DNA of 64,000 nt from assembly GCA_963803845.1 (NCBI GenBank), contig CAWDNZ010000005.1, positions 372,001 to 436,000 of the forward strand. The letters are read 5' to 3'. Numbering within the stretch: the stretch's first letter is position 1; each line of letters starts with the position of its first letter. Positions 16,980 through 25,100 of this stretch are shown here, one piece after another. The position numbers and the translations under genes are program-made. The notes under the pieces were generated by a model. That model saw only the letters and a list, made by a program, of their open reading frames with translations. It was not told where the DNA came from and did not search any database. Source of the DNA: JABDIY01 sp963803845. GTDB taxonomy: Bacteria > Actinomycetota > Acidimicrobiia > Acidimicrobiales > SZUA-35.

Positions 16980-17759
16980 CTAGAACCTCATCTGTTGAAT
17001 TTGGGCGGACAGACCGCCATCGAGCACCCAAAGCTGACCGGTGGCGTAGCGGGCTTCGTCCGAAGCAAGCCAGTTGACGAGATTTGCCATGTCGGTAGGG
17101 GTTCCGATGGTCCGAAGCGGATGGACCGCCGCGGCTTCGGCCCGGCCGTCTTCGTCGCTGACGCCTTCGGGATAGAACTGCCGAAGCATGGGGGTGTCGA
17201 TGAAGCCGGGACAGATCGCATTCACACGGATGCCCTCAGGGCCGTGGTCGCAGGCCATCGCTTTTGTCAGCGCATGGACGGCGCCTTTGGTGGCACAGTA
17301 GGCAGCCAATTTGGGGTCGGCGATGTAGCCGTCGTAGGAGCCGAAGTTGATGATGGAGGCATGGTCTGACGCCCTCAACAAGGGAAGCGCATACTTGGAC
17401 GTCAGAAACGTGCCGGTCACGTTGACCGCCATGATGTGATTCCACTGATCCAGCGACGTTTCCTCGATTGTCAGTTCCATCTCTATCCCGGCGGCGTTGA
17501 CCAGCACATCGAGCCGACCATGTTCTGCCTGTATCCCAGCCATTGCGGTTTGCACCTCGGTTTCGGAAGTCACATCGAGTTGCAGGAACGTCCCTGGTGC
17601 ATGGGTCGTTCCGAGCGATCCTCCGTCGTTGAGGTCACCGGCGTAGACCTGGGCGCCCTCGTTGAGGAAGCGCTGGCAGACAGCCCGTCCGGCCCCACCT
17701 CGACCCCCGGTGACGAGTGCGATGCGTCCGGTCAACATGCCGGTGGGTTTCACGGTCAT
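16980..17759 (-). CDS. SDR family oxidoreductase
   Basis: A 259-residue classical SDR. TGGRGGAGRAVC is the cofactor loop, VNAAGIEME the strand-4 motif, and YCATKGAVHALTKAMA the catalytic Tyr-Lys pair, with Ser in NFGSYDG upstream. The C-terminus DGGLSAQ is typical. Its ATG overlaps the stop of the Rieske gene by 4 bases, and its stop lies two bases before the dehydrogenase GTG, so all three are one transcription unit. It likely oxidises an alcohol made in the pathway; specificity is not readable. Confidence 0.88.
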   Translation of the reverse strand: MTVKPTGMLTGRIALVTGGRGGAGRAVCQRFLNEGAQVYAGDLNDGGSLGTTHAPGTFLQLDVTSETEVQTAMAGIQAEHGRLDVLVNAAGIEMELTIEETSLDQWNHIMAVNVTGTFLTSKYALPLLRASDHASIINFGSYDGYIADPKLAAYCATKGAVHALTKAMACDHGPEGIRVNAICPGFIDTPMLRQFYPEGVSDEDGRAEAAAVHPLRTIGTPTDMANLVNWLASDEARYATGQLWVLDGGLSAQIQQMRF

Positions 17760-18901
17760 GGTCTCTCGTTCTCTGACTGGTACGCCTTCAGCACGAGGCC
17801 GTGGAAATGGTGCAGCGCATGCTCCGACAACCCGGAACCGTCGGGGTCGGCCACAATCCGACCCTGGGTGAACGCCGGGCTTTCCATTCCTCGTTGCACG
17901 CTTTCCACCAGTGCGATGTCTTCCACCTGAAGGGTTTGGTCGAGGTACCGCATGGAATCCAACTCCGCTTCGTTCGGCTCCGCCGTCTCGAGGAAGAAAT
18001 CATAGGTCTCCAACGTTGTGCTGGGCCCGATCGGGATGATGTTGAGGACGATCAAGTTACCTCGGCCGGGGTATCGCATCATGCAGGTGTTTGGCCAGAG
18101 CCACCAGACCGCGTGGTCGGTGACCGTGGCCTGGCTCACGTCGTAGGCGGTGTTCTGGCTCTTGCCGGCCTCGGCCATATGGCTGGAGTAGATCCCGTGC
18201 GTTGTCACCTTGTAGGTGTCCATGTCTACCAGCGACACAAAGTCTTCATGGGCAACGTGGCAGTGGTAGCACTCCAGGAAGTTGTCCACCACGTTCTTCC
18301 AGTTGGAGTTGATCGTGTAGGTGAGGCGGTGCGCAAAGGTGAGCTGCTCCACATCGGGGGCCCAGTGGGCGATCTCGGCCGCGAGCTCGCCGGCCTGTTC
18401 GGCCAGGGGGGCGGCGGTGGTATCGAGGTTCACGAATACGAATCCGCCGAACTCCTCGATCAACACCTGGTCTAGACAGATCTCGGAAGTGTTGAAATCG
18501 ACGAGATGGGTGGTGTGGCGGGCGGCGGCCAGCGAGCCGTCCAGGCGATACGTCCAGGCGTGATATGGGCACTTGATACTGGGCGTAGTCCCTTCGCCGC
18601 TGAGCAGCTGATGCGCTCGGTGTTTACACACGTTGTAGAAGCCCCGCAGTTCGCCTTGGCGGTCACGGACCGCCGCGACAGGGTGACCGGTCACGGTGGC
18701 GGCAACATAGGAACCCGGCTCCCGAAGCTTTTCGGTGTGACACAACCATTGCCACGATCGGGCAATGATCTGTTGCTGGTCGGCTTTGAACCACTGCTCA
18801 GCGGTATACGCATCGGCGTGGAGTGACAGCGATTGGGCCGGATCCGGGTGGTAGCCCTGCGAGATGTCCTGCCTGGCGATCGGTGAACCTTTGACGTCCA
18901 T
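17756..18901 (-). CDS. Rieske non-heme iron oxygenase, quaternary-amine (CntA/GbcA-like) group
   Basis: A 381-residue oxygenase alpha subunit. The Rieske cluster motif is C-x-H-x17-C-x2-H in CKHRAHQL and KCPYHAWTY, about residues 90-112. The catalytic segment NWKNVVDNFLECYHCHVAHE carries a Glu (in LECYH) where ring-hydroxylating enzymes have the bridging Asp. This Glu is known from carnitine monooxygenase CntA and is shared by the quaternary-ammonium group, which N-demethylates or cleaves carnitine, glycine betaine or proline betaine. It is the first gene of the seven-gene operon, followed by SDR with ATGA overlap. No reductase component (CntB/GbcB type) is encoded nearby, so it must borrow one. 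Quaternary-amine oxygenation is strongly suggested; the actual substrate is open. Confidence 0.88.
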   Translation of the reverse strand: MDVKGSPIARQDISQGYHPDPAQSLSLHADAYTAEQWFKADQQQIIARSWQWLCHTEKLREPGSYVAATVTGHPVAAVRDRQGELRGFYNVCKHRAHQLLSGEGTTPSIKCPYHAWTYRLDGSLAAARHTTHLVDFNTSEICLDQVLIEEFGGFVFVNLDTTAAPLAEQAGELAAEIAHWAPDVEQLTFAHRLTYTINSNWKNVVDNFLECYHCHVAHEDFVSLVDMDTYKVTTHGIYSSHMAEAGKSQNTAYDVSQATVTDHAVWWLWPNTCMMRYPGRGNLIVLNIIPIGPSTTLETYDFFLETAEPNEAELDSMRYLDQTLQVEDIALVESVQRGMESPAFTQGRIVADPDGSGLSEHALHHFHGLVLKAYQSENERP

Positions 18902-18950
18902 TTTCTTATGTCACTCAGCTTTCTCCGCCGTTCAGAAACACTACTCAATT

Positions 18951-18966
18951 TTGAACGAACGTTCAA
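18951..18966. promoter_or_regulatory. Palindromic TetR-type operator
   Basis: TTGAACGAACGTTCAA has perfect 7-base arms (TTGAACG and CGTTCAA) around AA. It is 50 bases upstream of the Rieske start codon and in the gap between divergent genes. Length and symmetry are typical of TetR operators, and the operon contains a TetR gene, so autoregulation is likely. The SOD-like gene at 19123 could share control. Confidence 0.7.
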
Positions 18967-19122
18967 TACCGGGCTTGTTTCGATGGAATCTGTGGGGTGA
19001 GGTCACCCGACCCAAGGCACTCGACCGTCCTACTACCAGTCACCAAATATGTCCGAACGCAGCGACGCCAAGACGTGGTGAACAGCCCGATCCTCGGGCG
19101 CTACTCGAAAAAGGAATCCACG

Positions 19123-19650
19123 ATGAATATGTATGACAAAAGGGGCCGTAGGTACATCACGTTGATCGGGGCGGCCTTTGTGGCTGCTTCTTTTCTGGCG
19201 ATCGCCGGGCCAGTGAGCGCGGCTCCCGCTGAGCGGTTCCACGGCACATTCAATGAGACCGCCGTCGGACAGGGTCTGGGTTATGACATCCATGGCTCGG
19301 CCAAGATGACCGTCGGGTCCAACTACACCGCGGTGAAGGTGAATATTGCCGGGCTTGACGCTGGGACCGAATACACCTCGCACTTGCACAATAAAGCCTG
19401 CACGGAGGGTGACCCGCTAGGGGGCGGCCACTACAGGGACAACCCGCAAGGGGGCGACACCCCGCCTAACGAGTTGTGGCTTACGAACCACGGAGAAAAG
19501 CTTGTTGCGAACAACGGTGGCGTCGCCCACGGCAGCGGTTCCGAAGGATGGGCTGCTCGCACGTCGAGCCCATCGCTCTCAACCAACGCCCGTTCGGTCA
19601 TTGTTCATGCGCCTGGTGGCGCGAGAATCGCCTGCGCAGATTTGCAGTGA
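19123..19650 (+). CDS. Secreted Cu/Zn superoxide dismutase-like protein
   Basis: A 175-residue exported protein. The ATG at 19123 follows AAAAAGGAA; frames extending to 18997 are not supported. A signal peptide covers about residues 10-33, ending near VSAAPA. The mature part has metal-site motifs in the order expected for the Cu/Zn SOD fold: SHLHNKAC with two His and the conserved Cys, GGHYRDN, and SVIVHAPGGARIACADL with His and the second Cys. The zinc-loop histidines are fewer than in classical SodC, so enzymatic activity is uncertain; related actinobacterial proteins are annotated only by the fold. Overlaps the next gene by GTGA. Confidence 0.72.
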   Translation: MNMYDKRGRRYITLIGAAFVAASFLAIAGPVSAAPAERFHGTFNETAVGQGLGYDIHGSAKMTVGSNYTAVKVNIAGLDAGTEYTSHLHNKACTEGDPLGGGHYRDNPQGGDTPPNELWLTNHGEKLVANNGGVAHGSGSEGWAARTSSPSLSTNARSVIVHAPGGARIACADLQ

Positions 19651-20480
19651 CCTCGTCGCATCCGTCATCGACCTCGTTGGCGGATGCCCCGCGTCCCTGG
19701 GGGGTTTCGCCGGTGGTGAGCGTGCTGCGTGCCGCAACAGCTCCGCCCACCACCGCGGGCCTTCCCGAGGTGAGGGATCAACCGGCATGGGCCGAGATAG
19801 GGGAGCGACTTCGAGTCCTGCTCGTCGCCGGAATCCTCACCGGAGTCATCGTGGCGGGTGCCGGCAGTCGCCTGGCCATGTTCGTCTTGAGGCTGACCTC
19901 GCCTTCCTCCGTGCAGGGTCGGATCAGCGATGATGGGTTCGTCATCGGCCGTTTCACTTTGGGCGGCACCTACGGCCTCTTGCTCCTTGGGGCCTTCGTG
20001 GGAGTGCTGGGGGCTGCTACCTATCGTTCTGTGGCCCCTTGGTTGTTGGGTCCGGGCTGGTTTCGTCGCCTGACGGTGGCGGCGTCATCTGGCGCGGTGG
20101 TGGGATCGATGTTGATTCACGACGACGGCATTGACTTTCATGTTCTGAAACCGTTGTGGTTGGCGATCGGGTTGTTCGTGGCGCTTCCGGCCGCATTCGG
20201 ACTAGCGATCGCTGCGGCCGTCGACTGGATGGCCGCAGCCCCGCCGACCAATCGGTTGCAGCGCTGGGTTATCCCGATCGTTGCTGTTGCCGCATTCCCC
20301 CCTGTTGTGTTTTTTGCCGGGATCGCGTTGGCTGTTTTGATCGTGTGGGTTCCGATTCGCCGATCGTTGGCGTCACAGCCCATCCCGAAACTGATCGCTC
20401 TCGCGGTGCGAGCCGTATGGCTGTCCATAGCGTTCGCCGGATTGATCGCCTTGGTCCAGGATGTCCGAGCCCTAACCTAG
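19647..20480 (+). CDS. Polytopic membrane protein of unknown function
   Basis: A 277-residue protein starting at the GTG at 19647, which overlaps the SOD-like stop by four bases; the longer frame to 19476 lies inside the SOD-like gene. The first 45 residues are polar, then hydrophobic helices occur at about 60-80, 105-125, 145-160, 175-200, 215-240 and 250-270. I do not recognise a family. Coupling to the secreted SOD-like protein suggests a membrane partner or simply a shared transcript. Confidence 0.65.
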   Translation: MTSSHPSSTSLADAPRPWGVSPVVSVLRAATAPPTTAGLPEVRDQPAWAEIGERLRVLLVAGILTGVIVAGAGSRLAMFVLRLTSPSSVQGRISDDGFVIGRFTLGGTYGLLLLGAFVGVLGAATYRSVAPWLLGPGWFRRLTVAASSGAVVGSMLIHDDGIDFHVLKPLWLAIGLFVALPAAFGLAIAAAVDWMAAAPPTNRLQRWVIPIVAVAAFPPVVFFAGIALAVLIVWVPIRRSLASQPIPKLIALAVRAVWLSIAFAGLIALVQDVRALT

Positions 20481-20501
20481 CGGCAGGCCATGATCGCGTT
20501 T

Positions 20502-20553
20502 GTTCTGGCAGCTCAGAGTCGTTCTGGCAGCTCATAAATCGCGCTGGCGCGAT
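20502..20553. terminator. Direct repeats and hairpin between convergent genes
   Basis: GTTCTGGCAGCTCA occurs twice (20502-20515 and 20521-20534), followed by a hairpin ATCGCG-CTGG-CGCGAT (20538-20553). The element lies between convergent stops at 20480 and 20593. No T-run is present, so a bidirectional terminator is a suggestion only. Confidence 0.4.
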
Positions 20554-20592
20554 CCTCCGCTGCCACCCTCACATCTGGGGGCGGCGGTCGGT

Positions 20593-21258
20593 CTAGTCGT
20601 CGAGGTCGTCGCCGTCGGGTTGGTCGAAGTCCCGGTTGCCGAGGTCGCGCGAGGCGACCTCTCGCATTTGTTGATCCAGTCGACGGTTCAGTGTAAGAAG
20701 TCGGCCGATGATGGGAAGCACCAGAAGGTTGACGCCGTGGAGGAGGCCGATGATCAAAAGAATGCCGCCAATTCGGATGATCGAATTCTCGATCTGTTCA
20801 GCTCCCACGGTCTCGGACCAGTTTCGGGGACGATCGATCGTAGTGCTGAACAGGATGTAGGCACTGAAGATCAGGTAGTACGCGAAGTCGGTCAGGATGA
20901 TAAAGCTCTTGCCCGTCGACGGGTTTGATCGGAAGACGTCGGCCGCATAACTTCGTCCAAATCGCTTGATGAACGGTCCCAGGATCAATGCGATCGCAGT
21001 GAGTAGCCCAAAGGTGAGCAGTTCGAGGATCCACCAGGTCATGTGAGGTTCTCCTTGTGAGTAGAAGGTAATTGCGAAAAGGGCGGTGAGTAAGAACAAG
21101 CCGAGACCGCCGACGATCGCGACTCGGCGTCGGACTTTGCGTCGCTGACGGTCCGAGTCGATTCCGGACCGGATTCGGGTGAAGAGGTCCTCGGAAGGCT
21201 CGACCATCGAACCGGCGTCGCGCAGCGCTTCGGCCAGGAGGTTTTCGACTCTGCTCAT
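20593..21258 (-). CDS. Membrane protein paired with ECF sigma factor (possible anti-sigma factor)
   Basis: A 221-residue protein with a short cytoplasmic N-terminus, a helix at about residues 45-68, and further hydrophobic helices at about 75-95, 120-140 and 160-185, ending in an acidic tail. Its start overlaps the end of the ECF sigma gene by 4 bases. That arrangement is usual for an anti-sigma factor. I see no zinc-binding HxxxCxxC motif, and four helices is more than a simple anti-sigma, so the role is inferred from position only. Confidence 0.6.
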   Translation of the reverse strand: MSRVENLLAEALRDAGSMVEPSEDLFTRIRSGIDSDRQRRKVRRRVAIVGGLGLFLLTALFAITFYSQGEPHMTWWILELLTFGLLTAIALILGPFIKRFGRSYAADVFRSNPSTGKSFIILTDFAYYLIFSAYILFSTTIDRPRNWSETVGAEQIENSIIRIGGILLIIGLLHGVNLLVLPIIGRLLTLNRRLDQQMREVASRDLGNRDFDQPDGDDLDD

Positions 21259-21743
21259 GACACCTCCTCCCGCAGTTGCGCCGGGAGTTCAGTGTCCAGC
21301 CGCAACGCTGCCAAGCCTCGCTTCAGATGGGTCTTTACAGAGTTCGGTGACAAGCCGAGTGTCTCGCCGATCTCGGCAACGGAGAGCTCGAGGAGGTAGT
21401 GCAAGGCCAGGCAGTCGCGCTGGCGCCGGGGGAGGGTGCGCAGTGCTGCGACAATTTGACGATGATCATGGCGGTGCGCCACTACCTCGTCAACGCCTAC
21501 CGGGTCGAGGTCGTTGACCGGCATCGAGTGCCGCAGAGAGAGCAGACCGCGACGGTTGTGGTCTCGGGCCAGGTTCAGCACGATCGAACGTAGATATGCG
21601 GCGGCCTTGGAAGGGTCCTCGATTCGGTGCAATGAACGGGCCAACCGGATAAAGGCCTCCTGGACCACGTCCTCGGCGGCATCACGATGGTCAACGAAGA
21701 GGCGCGCCAGTCCCACCAATGCGTGTGCATGGTCCCGATACAT
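21255..21743 (-). CDS. ECF RNA polymerase sigma factor
   Basis: A 162-residue sigma-70 family factor. Region 2 is YRDHAHALVGLARLFV then DAAEDVVQEAFIRLARSL; region 4 is LRTLPRRQRDCLALHYLLEL and SVAEIGETLGLSPNSVKTHL, ending in RGLAAL. The ATG at 21743 is the only standard start in this frame but lies inside region 2 without a ribosome site. The frame stays open upstream with coding character (WSDSDAVIAA), and AAAGGAG sits about 35 bases upstream of the ATG, so the real start may be a non-standard codon or the base sequence here may contain an error. Followed by a membrane protein with overlapping ATGA. Confidence 0.85.
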   Translation of the reverse strand: MYRDHAHALVGLARLFVDHRDAAEDVVQEAFIRLARSLHRIEDPSKAAAYLRSIVLNLARDHNRRGLLSLRHSMPVNDLDPVGVDEVVAHRHDHRQIVAALRTLPRRQRDCLALHYLLELSVAEIGETLGLSPNSVKTHLKRGLAALRLDTELPAQLREEVS

Positions 21744-22130
21744 CGCGGCGATGACCGCATCGGAGTCCGACCACTCAACCGTCGTGTGCTCCTTTCGATT
21801 TTGGCGATCCCGCTGGAGCGCCGGTGCCGGCCGATCTCGTTTCCAGATTGCTGATTTCTTGCGGCTGATCCCTCACAACGAGTTCCCTCCTTGCGCTTAA
21901 GACGAACAACGCCACCCCCGCGGGTGACATCATCCATGAAATTTCTGCCGTGGACGACACTCCAGGTCACATACAGCAGAAATTTCGCCGTTATGTCACT
22001 TTGGGCACAAGTTTGCGCAATGGTACGGACCGGATTCCGAGAGCAGCTGAAAGTTACCTGCCGCAACTGAGCCCCCTGGAGGGAAGTTGGATTACTGTCA
22101 GTAACGATGATCTCGGGGGGAAGACTTTAG
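21744..22130. promoter_or_regulatory. Divergent region between the ECF sigma gene and glutamate dehydrogenase gene, with an 11-bp inverted repeat
   Basis: The 387-base gap should hold two divergent promoters. A perfect inverted pair GAAATTTCTGC (21938-21948) and GCAGAAATTTC (21976-21986) with a 27-base spacer is the main structure. It is AT-rich in a GC-rich genome, as expected of a regulator site or promoter. The glutamate dehydrogenase ribosome site GGGGGGAAG is at the right end. No other coding frame is convincing. Confidence 0.5.
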
Positions 22131-25100
22131 ATGGAATCGATTCTCGATCAAATCGTTGCGCACGCCGCAGAAACGTTGCCGAGAGGTGTTGATCTGGAGG
22201 GCCCGCTTCGCGCCTACTTCGCTCACGTCTCCGACGAAGACCTGGCGACCCGTCGCGTGCCTGACTTGTTCGGACTTGCAGCAGATCATCTACAGCTGGC
22301 TGAATCGTGGCAGACGGGAATGATCTCGATCGAAGTAGCCAACCCTCGCATCGAGGTTGATGGCTGGGAGACTGATCAAACGGTGGTGCGCATCGTCACC
22401 GACGACATGCCCTTCCTCGTGGACTCGGTGGCTATGGAACTCAGCAGGCTGGGGATCGGCATACATTTCGTGACGCACCCGGTCATGTACCGCCGCAGCG
22501 ACTCCACCTACGGTCACGTGGACGAGTGTCCCGACGGTAAAGACTTGGTCTCGCTCATGTCGATCGAAGTGGACCGTCAGGCCACTTCGGAAGACCGGCA
22601 GGCAATCGAGGAGAACCTGCGTCGTGTGCTGGTTGATGTCCGTTCTGCGGTCAATGACTGGCTGGAGATGCGGGAGCGCATGGGAGCCATCTCGGCTCAA
22701 CTCGAAACGGCCAATTTGCCGGTGGACAGCACCGAGATCGCCGAAGCGCGTGAGTTGCTCGACTGGCTAGCGGCGGACCACTTCATCTTTCTGGGCGCAC
22801 GAAACTACTCCATCGAAATTGAGGATGGCGTGGAGGTACTCTCCATCGTTCGGGGGTCTGGGCTTGGCATCTTGGCTGGAGAAGTTCACCTGGGACACGG
22901 TCGTCCGCTGTCCGAACTCCCTCCTGCCGCTCGGGAACGGGTGAAGGAGCGGCGCCTCTTGAATCTCACCAAGGCCAGTTCTCGATCCACCGTGCATCGG
23001 GCCTCATTTCTGGACTACGTAGGTATCAAGACCTTTGACTCCAACGGTGATGTGACCGGGGAGCAGCGTTTTCTCGGGTTGTTCACTTCGGAGGTGTACA
23101 ACCGCAGCATTGATCGAATCCCTCGAGCGCGTCGCACGGTGGGTGAAGTGATGGCTCGAGCCGGCTTCCCGCCAGGAGGCCACGACGAGAAGCGTCTCAA
23201 GACAATTCTGGAGACGTACCCACGCGATGACCTGATCCAAATGGACGTCGATGAGTTACATGACATTGCAATTGCGATCGCTGGTCTCCAGGAGCGACGA
23301 AAAGTCCGGCTGTTCAGTCGTCGAGAGCTCTTTGGTCGTTTCGTAACCGTCCTGGTCTTCCTTCCAAGAGACCGATACAACACGTCAATCCGTACGGGGA
23401 TCGAAGACATCCTCCTTGATGCTTACGGCGGATCGTTGGCTGACTGGGATGCGCAGCTGTCGGAATCAGTGCTGGCCAGACTGCGATTCTTCATCCAGGT
23501 TGATCAGTACCGTGTGCCGCCGCCGGATTCGGAGTTGGAAGCCCGGGTGGACCATCTCACCCACCTCTGGGTCGACGGCCTCAGCGAGGCGATCGTCCAT
23601 GATTTTGGCGACACCGAATCGCTCCGATTGGAGAACTGCTACCGAGATGCGTTCGGGCCGGACTATCAGCGTGCTTTCGACCCCCGGACCGCCAGTGCCG
23701 ACATCGAGGAGATCGAGCGCCTCGGTGACCGCGACTCTCCCGGGATCGCCGCTTACCGTGAGCCCGGCCATGCGCCCAGCGCATTCAAACTGAAGCTCTA
23801 CCGACGGGGAGAGCGCGTCTCGCTGACCGCGGTGATGCCGACCCTGACCAACCTGGGTGTGACCGTGTTGGACGAAAAGCCTTATGAGGTTTGCCCGGCC
23901 GGCCATGAGCCGGTGTGGATCTATGACTTCTCCCTAGAACATCACGCCACCACACTCCAATTCTCCGAGGCATCGGATCTGGTGGAGGAGGCCTTTACCG
24001 CCGTTTGGGCGGGAGCGGTCGAGGATGACGGGTTCAATCGCCTCGTCCTCTGCGCAGGAATGCCGGTGGCCAATGTGGCCGTTCTTCGAGCATATGCCCG
24101 CTATCTACGGCAGATCGGTCTGAGTTATTCACGTCTCTTTGTTGAGCAGACGCTCGAAGCACATCCCGATGTGGTCAGGCTCCTTTGGGACCTGTTTGCT
24201 GCCCGGTTGGACCCCGACGCCTATGACCCCGACGAAGCTCCCGCTGTCCTGCGTCGCTTGAACAAACAGATAGCGGACGTGGAGAGCCTCGATCAGGACC
24301 GGATTCTGCGACGATTCCGGAACCTCATCATGGCAACCGATCGCACCACCTGGGCTCAGCGCGGCACCGATGGAGACCCGTTGCCCTACCTCGCCTTCAA
24401 ACTCGACCCCACCACCCTCGCCGAGATGCCCAACCCGCGGCCGAAACACGAAATATTCGTTTACTCCCCGCGGTTCGAAGGCGTGCATCTGCGAGGCGGG
24501 CCGGTAGCGCGTGGTGGGCTGCGGTGGTCGGACCGAACCGAGGATTACCGCACTGAAGTCCTCGGTCTCGTGAAAGCTCAGATGGTGAAGAACTCGGTGA
24601 TCGTTCCCAGTGGGGCAAAGGGCGGCTTCGTCCTGAAGCACCGGCCCGACGATCCCGCTGCGGTAAGAGAAGAAGTTGTTGACTGCTACAAGTTGTTCGT
24701 ATCGGCGCTGCTGGATCTGACCGACAACCTCGTAGATGGAGCTGCTGTCCCGCCGCCTCAAACGATTCGACACGATGGCGATGACACCTACCTCGTCGTC
24801 GCCGCCGACAAGGGCACCGCAACCTTCTCCGATATCGCCAACGAGCTGTCGATAACCAGGGGGTTCTGGTTGGGCGACGCATTCGCGTCCGGTGGATCGA
24901 ACGGTTATGACCACAAGGCCATGGGAATCACCGCCCGGGGCGCATGGGAATCGGTCAAGCGGCACTTCCGCGAGCTCGGGACCGACGTGCAGAACGAGCC
25001 GTTCACGGCCGTGGGGATCGGCGACATGTCCGGCGACGTTTTCGGCAACGGAATGCTGCTGTCACGATTCACCAGGCTCGTGGCAGCCTTCGACCACCGC

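Noticed and set aside
24129..24965. A 278-codon antisense frame inside glutamate dehydrogenase
   Set aside because: Runs opposite to an intact conserved gene; no domain or ribosome site.
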